Source: JBHEPS01 sp046261635
GTDB lineage: Bacteria > Acidobacteriota > Thermoanaerobaculia > Gp7-AA8
DNA: 9,653 nucleotides
Assembly: GCA_046261635.1 (NCBI GenBank)
Contig: JBHEOL010000176.1
Coordinates: 1-9,653, forward strand
Reading direction: 5' to 3'
The notes under the pieces are model-generated. The model was not told the DNA's origin, searched no databases, and saw only the letters and a list, made by a program, of their open reading frames with translations. Of the stretch, positions 6,021 to 9,653 are shown piece after piece (the stretch's first letter is position 1; each line of letters begins with the position of its first letter). Made by a program: the position numbers and the translations under genes.

Positions 6021-7511
6021 CTAGCCTCTCCCCCACTCGCCTGCGCGCTCCCATACCGAGGGCGTGTCGGCCTGCGTCGCGCTCCCCGCGCGGGCAGGCC
6101 GCCTCACGCCGAGAAGGCTCGAGAGGACCGCGGCGACCGCGACGGCCGTCCGGTCGTCCGGCGGCGTCAGATCGGCCTCGAAGTCGGCGAGGAAGTGCGT
6201 GTGAACCTCCCCTTCCCGGAAGGAAGGATGGTCGAGGACGCGGCGAAGCCAGCTCACGTTCGTCTTCGTGCCGAGGAGGACGAGCTCCCCGAGAGCGCGG
6301 CGGAGCCGGTCGATCGCGAGCTCCCGCGATTCTCCCCATGCGACGAGCTTCGCCAGCATCGGATCGTAGCGAACGCTCACCTCGGATCCTGCCGCAATGC
6401 CGGAATCGACGCGGATTCCAGCTCCTGCTGGCCAGTCGATGCGCTCGATGGTTCCCGTCTGGGGAAGGAAACCGCGGTCGGGATCCTCGGCGTAGATGCG
6501 CGCCTCGATCGCGTGCCCCCGCTGCCGCAGCTCTCCCTGCCGCCACGGCAGGGGAAGCCCGGACGCCACCTCGAGCTGGGCGCGGACCAGGTCGAGCCCG
6601 ACGACCATCTCCGTGACCGGGTGCTCGACCTGAAGGCGGGTGTTCATCTCGAGAAAGAAGTACTCCCCCTCGGGGGAGACGATGAACTCGACCGTTCCCG
6701 CGTTGCGATAGCCGATGCCGCTCGCCGCGCGCACCGCCGACTCGGCCATCCGCTTCCGGAGCTCCTCCGGAAAGCGCGGCGCCGGCGATTCCTCGATGAC
6801 TTTCTGATGGCGGCGCTGGATCGAGCAGTCCCGCTCGAACAGATGAACGACATCTCCGTCGGGGCCGGCGAAGACCTGGTACTCGACGTGGCGGGGGCGC
6901 ACGACGTACTTTTCGAGCAGGAGGCGGTCGTTGCCGAACGCCTTGGCGGCTTCCCTTCGCGCGGACGCGAGCGCTTCGGAGAGATCGCGCGCGGTGAAAG
7001 CGATCTTCATCCCTTTCCCGCCGCCTCCCGCCGAGGCCTTCACGAGAACGGGATAGCCGATGCGCGCGGCTTCCGCGGCCAGAGTCTCGGTCGTCTGATC
7101 CTCCCCGTGATAGCCGGGGACGACAGGAACGCCGAGTTTCTCCATGAGGGCGCGCGACCCGGCTTTCGATCCCATCGCCTCGATCGCCTCCGCGGGAGGT
7201 CCGACGAAAGCGAGGCCGGCGTCGGCGCAGGCTGCCGGGAGCTCGGGGCGCTCGGAGAGAAAGCCGTAACCGGGATGGATCGCCTCGGCGCCGCTGCGGC
7301 GCGCCGCATCGATCACGGCATCGACATTGAGGTAAGTCGCGCGCGCATCGCCTTCGCCGAGGATGACCACCTCGTCGACGGCGCGGCTCGGCCAGGCGCG
7401 CCGCTCGTCTTCCGCGGCCGCGAGAATCGAGCGGACTCCCAGCTCGCGGCAGGTGCGCGCGATCCGGACGGCGATCTCGCCCCGGTTCGCGATCAACAGG
7501 GAGCGGATCAT
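6021..7511 (-). CDS. Biotin carboxylase, methylcrotonyl-CoA carboxylase alpha type, C-terminal domains missing
   Basis: The 496-residue protein carries a complete biotin carboxylase domain, which uses ATP and bicarbonate to carboxylate biotin. The expected residues are all present: Lys116, Lys158, the GGGGKGM loop (162-168), His208, Glu275, Glu288, Arg292 in RLQVEHPVTE, and Arg338. Residues 435-496 run on past the usual end of a stand-alone AccC (about 449) and resemble the linker of MccA/LiuD alpha subunits, ending PSVWERAGEWGRG, where such proteins enter the BT domain. The protein then stops. The BT domain and the biotin carrier domain with its Met-Lys-Met site are absent, and the heptamer repeats begin 5 bases past the stop. 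The start overlaps the hydratase stop (ATGA), so translation is probably coupled. It may be a truncated remnant, or a working subunit that uses a separate carrier protein. Confidence 0.87.
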   Translation of the reverse strand: MIRSLLIANRGEIAVRIARTCRELGVRSILAAAEDERRAWPSRAVDEVVILGEGDARATYLNVDAVIDAARRSGAEAIHPGYGFLSERPELPAACADAGLAFVGPPAEAIEAMGSKAGSRALMEKLGVPVVPGYHGEDQTTETLAAEAARIGYPVLVKASAGGGGKGMKIAFTARDLSEALASARREAAKAFGNDRLLLEKYVVRPRHVEYQVFAGPDGDVVHLFERDCSIQRRHQKVIEESPAPRFPEELRKRMAESAVRAASGIGYRNAGTVEFIVSPEGEYFFLEMNTRLQVEHPVTEMVVGLDLVRAQLEVASGLPLPWRQGELRQRGHAIEARIYAEDPDRGFLPQTGTIERIDWPAGAGIRVDSGIAAGSEVSVRYDPMLAKLVAWGESRELAIDRLRRALGELVLLGTKTNVSWLRRVLDHPSFREGEVHTHFLADFEADLTPPDDRTAVAVAAVLSSLLGVRRPARAGSATQADTPSVWERAGEWGRG

Positions 7512-8299
7512 CCGCGGAGCCACGGCGCCTTTTCCTTCCTGAGAAAAGCCTGCATCCCTTCCTGTCCCTCTTTCGACACGCGGCGCGCCGCGATCGCTTC
7601 GACCGTGTAGGGAATCGTCTCTGTACGATCGCGCCCCGAAACGAAGGCGATCAGTTTCTTGCAATCGCGGACCGCTTCGGGCCCCGAGCTGCACAGCTGC
7701 CGTACTGCGGCGCCAACTGCCTCGTCGAGCTCGGCCACCCCTTCCGCGAGCTCGTGCACGAGCCCGATCCGCAACGCTCGCGCCGCATCGAACCGCTCGC
7801 CGGTCAGAAACAGTGCCCGGGCGTGGGTCGCCCCGATCTTTCCGATCACGTAAGGGGAGATCACCGCCGGCAGGATGCCGAGCTTGACCTCCGAGAGGCC
7901 GAATTTCGTGTTCGCCTCGGCGATCGCGATGTCGCAGACGGCCACGAGGCCGACTCCCCCGCCGATCGCGGCTCCCTGGATCCGCCCCACGATCGGAATC
8001 GGGAGGTCGTTCAGAAGCGCGTACATCTTCGCCAGCCGGGAAGAATCGCGGATGTTCTCGTCGCGTCCATACGAGACCATCTTCGCCATCCAGTTCAGGT
8101 CCGCCCCGGCGCAGAAGTTGGGACCTTCCCCGCGAAGGACGAGGGCGCGGAGATCGTTCCGCTTCTCGACGTCCTCGAGCAGCGCGATCAGCTCCGAGAT
8201 CATCTCGTCGTTGAATGCGTTGTGAACCTCCGGACGGCTCAGCTCGACCGTGAGAGCTCCGTCCTTCTCGTCCAGGCGAAATGTCTTCGGCTCTCCCAT
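7508..8299 (-). CDS. liuC: Enoyl-CoA hydratase family, probable methylglutaconyl-CoA hydratase
   Basis: A 263-residue crotonase-fold enzyme. The oxyanion-hole segments are NFCAGADLNWMAKM (61-74) and GAAIGGGVGLVAVCDIAIA (109-127), and Glu137 in FGLSEVKLG is the likely catalytic acid/base. The ADLNWM motif and the stretch ILPAVISPYV (142-151) are typical of LiuC-type methylglutaconyl-CoA hydratases of leucine and isovalerate breakdown, not of general fatty-acid enoyl-CoA hydratases. The next gene, a methylcrotonyl-CoA carboxylase-like biotin carboxylase, makes the preceding reaction of that pathway, which supports the call. The start at 8299 has GGGGGG four bases upstream. An open frame continues to 8530 but would translate the hairpin repeats, so the longer version is rejected. 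The other liu genes are not upstream, where a repeat array sits instead. Gene symbol is a likely match, not proven. Confidence 0.85.
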   Translation of the reverse strand: MGEPKTFRLDEKDGALTVELSRPEVHNAFNDEMISELIALLEDVEKRNDLRALVLRGEGPNFCAGADLNWMAKMVSYGRDENIRDSSRLAKMYALLNDLPIPIVGRIQGAAIGGGVGLVAVCDIAIAEANTKFGLSEVKLGILPAVISPYVIGKIGATHARALFLTGERFDAARALRIGLVHELAEGVAELDEAVGAAVRQLCSSGPEAVRDCKKLIAFVSGRDRTETIPYTVEAIAARRVSKEGQEGMQAFLRKEKAPWLRG

Positions 8300-8326
8300 G
8301 AAGCCCCCCGCAATCGAAGTGGCCGT

Positions 8327-8467
8327 GGCGGAGGATCTTTCCCTCCGCCTCTGAGCTTTTCCGATGAGTGAGTGGCTATTCAATCGGGATCGCCCGAGGA
8401 AAGCAACCGGCCGCAGGAAAAGAGAGAAGGCTTCATCCTGCCCGCGGAGGATAGGATCCTCCGCCAC
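8327..8467. repeat. Paired-hairpin repeat, unit 1 (BIME-like)
   Basis: The unit opens with a type A hairpin: GGCGGAGG (8327-8334) pairs with CCTCCGCC (8342-8349) around a 7-base loop. A spacer containing GCTATTC, CGG and GATCG follows. The unit closes with a type B hairpin: GCGGAGGAT (8444-8452) pairs with ATCCTCCGC (8456-8464) around the loop AGG, preceded by CTTCATCCTGCC. The unit starts about 28 bases upstream of the liuC start codon, so it probably lies within or near that gene's control region. Confidence 0.75.
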
Positions 8468-8470
8468 TGT

Positions 8471-8583
8471 GGCAGAGGATCTTTTCCTCTGCCTCGCTAT
8501 TCGGCAGCAGAGATCGTCCAGTTCGAGCAACTCTCTCTTCGAAGCGCTTCATCCTGCCGGCGGAGGATAGGATCCTCCGCCAC
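8471..8583. repeat. Paired-hairpin repeat, unit 2 (BIME-like)
   Basis: Same order as unit 1. The type A hairpin pairs GGCAGAGGA (8471-8479) with TCCTCTGCC (8485-8493). The spacer again carries GCTATTC, CGG and GATCG but is shorter. The type B hairpin pairs GGCGGAGGAT (8559-8568) with ATCCTCCGCC (8572-8581) around AGG. The type B segments of the two units (8431-8467 and 8547-8583) match at 36 of 37 positions. The last hairpin lies 27 bases beyond the protease stop codon and could help end its transcription, though no T-tract follows on the minus strand. Confidence 0.75.
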
Positions 8584-8609
8584 CGTCCCTCTCGATGTTT
8601 CGAGGCGGG

Positions 8610-9653
8610 TCAGCGCCGCCGCGCGGAGCGCTGCCTCGAGCTCTCGCCGGAGCCGTAAGTGGTTTCGAGCACGTATTCGGCGACGGCCGCCAGCGCGCCC
8701 TCCGCCTCCACCCTGACCCGGTAGTCCACGCCATCGGCCGGCGGAGCGAGCGTCGCGAGCACGACGCTCTGGGAGCTGCCGACCGTCTCGACGGACTGCG
8801 TGATTCCACCTGCGATCAGCGTCACCCTGATCGGGGCCGCGCCCGCCGTCACGCGCACCGAGACCGGGCCCGCCTGATCGGTTCTGAACTGGTAGTAGTC
8901 GACGTCTCCGGCCGCGCAAAGCCGGCTCGTGAGGCGGCGTCCGGAGATCAGCCGGCCCCACGCGCGTTCCGAAACGTCGTTCGGTTCATGCGGATCGAAG
9001 CAACCGGTTTGAGCCGGCGCCAGGTCGACGTTCGAAACCAGGGCGAACTCCCGGAAGCCGAGCCCGGGAACCGCGCTCGCGCGCACCACGGCGCGATACG
9101 TGCCGCCCTGAGTGGCGGTGAGCTCGAGCTGCTCGACGGTGTCGATGTCGTTGACTCCGCGTGTCGCCGCCTTGTCAGGATCGGATGGGTCGAGCACCCA
9201 GGGGAAGAACTTCGAGCCATCGGGAGCGATGACTTCCAGGTCCATGTCGTCGATCAGCGTCGTCTCATTCTCCGGATACGGCTCAGTTTCGGGATCGGTC
9301 CAGGCCAAGGTCAGCCTCGCGTTCGCGCCGGCCGCGAGCTCGAACGAAAACTCGTGAGACTCGCCTGCCTCGAGAGCCCCTCGCCGGATTCTCGAACCCT
9401 TCCGCTCGTCAGCGCGGATGGTATCGACCGAGGCCTTCGCATTCACCAGGCCGAAGCCGAACGTGTAGTCCGGACCGGGATTGCCGAGGTCCTCGGCGCC
9501 ATGAATGAGCAGAGCCTTGAGCACGTCCGCGGTCGGCCCGATCGGGCCCATCGTCCGCGACCACTGCTCGAGCAGCAGGGCCGTGATCCCGGTGACCACG
9601 GGGGCGGCCATCGACGTCCCCTGCAGGTTCCCGTACTTCCCGTCCTCGGTCGT
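8610..9653 (-). CDS. Subtilase (S8) with KP-43-like jelly-roll and PPC-like C-terminal domains, N-terminus outside window
   Basis: The visible 347 residues begin just before the catalytic serine of a subtilisin-like protease: GTSMAAPVVTG, with Ser at visible residue 14. The rest of the peptidase domain, including the Asp and His of the triad, is beyond the right edge. After the end of the protease fold (FGFGLVNA), residues about 85-210 form a beta domain like that of KP-43 proteases: LTLAWTDPE, LIDDMDLEVIAPDG, then TVEQLELTATQGGTYRAVVRA. A second beta domain (about 217-335) has EPNDVSERA and AAGDVDYYQFRTDQAG, the pattern of bacterial pre-peptidase C-terminal (PPC) domains. It has two cysteines (218 and 246) that could form a disulfide. 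The last 13 residues are Arg/Ser-rich. It is surely exported. The gene ends at a TGA just before the hairpin repeat array. Confidence 0.9.
   Translation of the reverse strand, partial: TTEDGKYGNLQGTSMAAPVVTGITALLLEQWSRTMGPIGPTADVLKALLIHGAEDLGNPGPDYTFGFGLVNAKASVDTIRADERKGSRIRRGALEAGESHEFSFELAAGANARLTLAWTDPETEPYPENETTLIDDMDLEVIAPDGSKFFPWVLDPSDPDKAATRGVNDIDTVEQLELTATQGGTYRAVVRASAVPGLGFREFALVSNVDLAPAQTGCFDPHEPNDVSERAWGRLISGRRLTSRLCAAGDVDYYQFRTDQAGPVSVRVTAGAAPIRVTLIAGGITQSVETVGSSQSVVLATLAPPADGVDYRVRVEAEGALAAVAEYVLETTYGSGESSRQRSARRR

Noticed and set aside
4666..6546. A 626-codon open frame on the minus strand
   Set aside because: It overlaps the BMP gene antisense, the foldback repeat and the biotin carboxylase out of frame. 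The translation is low-complexity and has no recognisable domain.
6021..7511. Plain AccC of fatty-acid synthesis
   Set aside because: The extra C-terminal linker and the coupling to a LiuC-type hydratase fit an MccA/LiuD subunit better, although the domain alone cannot exclude AccC.
5919..7610. A 563-codon open frame on the plus strand across the biotin carboxylase gene
   Set aside because: It is a shadow of the biotin carboxylase gene. It begins inside the repeat and has no domain.
8300..8530. N-terminal extension of the hydratase
   Set aside because: It would translate the hairpin repeats. Hydratase homology begins at the 8299 start.

Overview
The window is GC-rich, bacterial, and mostly ordinary protein-coding DNA. 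The gene content points to the Acidobacteriota or a close relative. The clues are a GWxTD-domain secreted protein, a TonB with a polyproline stretch and Gly-Gly-Val-Glu repeats next to a TPR lipoprotein, a bifunctional RibBA and a KP-43-like subtilase. This assignment rests on gene families recalled from memory, not on a marker gene.

Layout. (1) 1-1369, minus strand: a two-gene unit of a TPR lipoprotein followed by a TonB-family energy transducer that runs off the left edge. A strong sigma70-type promoter (TTGACG-17-TATACT) lies upstream and fixes the lipoprotein start. (2) 1584-4585, minus strand: a likely three-gene operon of a 66-residue acidic protein, a 510-residue secreted GWxTD protein and RibBA (riboflavin biosynthesis). 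The genes are 52 and 13 bases apart and each has a good Shine-Dalgarno. (3) 4681-5757, plus strand: an orphan BMP/PnrA-type lipoprotein (substrate-binding protein), with no ABC transporter genes in view. (4) 5805-6015: a long imperfect foldback repeat between convergent genes, made of heptamer microsatellites in opposite orientation around a smaller inverted-repeat element. (5) 6021-8299, minus strand: methylglutaconyl-CoA hydratase (LiuC-like) and a biotin carboxylase (LiuD/MccA-like), overlapping by ATGA. These two act in the leucine/isovalerate pathway. (6) 8327-8583: two tandem copies of a paired-hairpin (BIME-like) repeat. (7) 8610-9653, minus strand: the C-terminal part of a secreted subtilase, entering at its catalytic serine and running off the right edge.

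Most worth a second look: the biotin carboxylase ends just where a methylcrotonyl-CoA carboxylase alpha subunit should continue into its BT and biotin-carrier domains, and the stop codon lies 5 bases from the heptamer repeats. The liuCD pair is thus flanked on both sides by repetitive DNA and lacks its usual partners. The hairpin array shows a compensatory base-pair change between copies. RibBA has Gln in place of the metal-binding His of the GHTEA motif. I see no CRISPR array, transposase, phage, toxin-antitoxin or defence genes, and no tRNA or rRNA gene.
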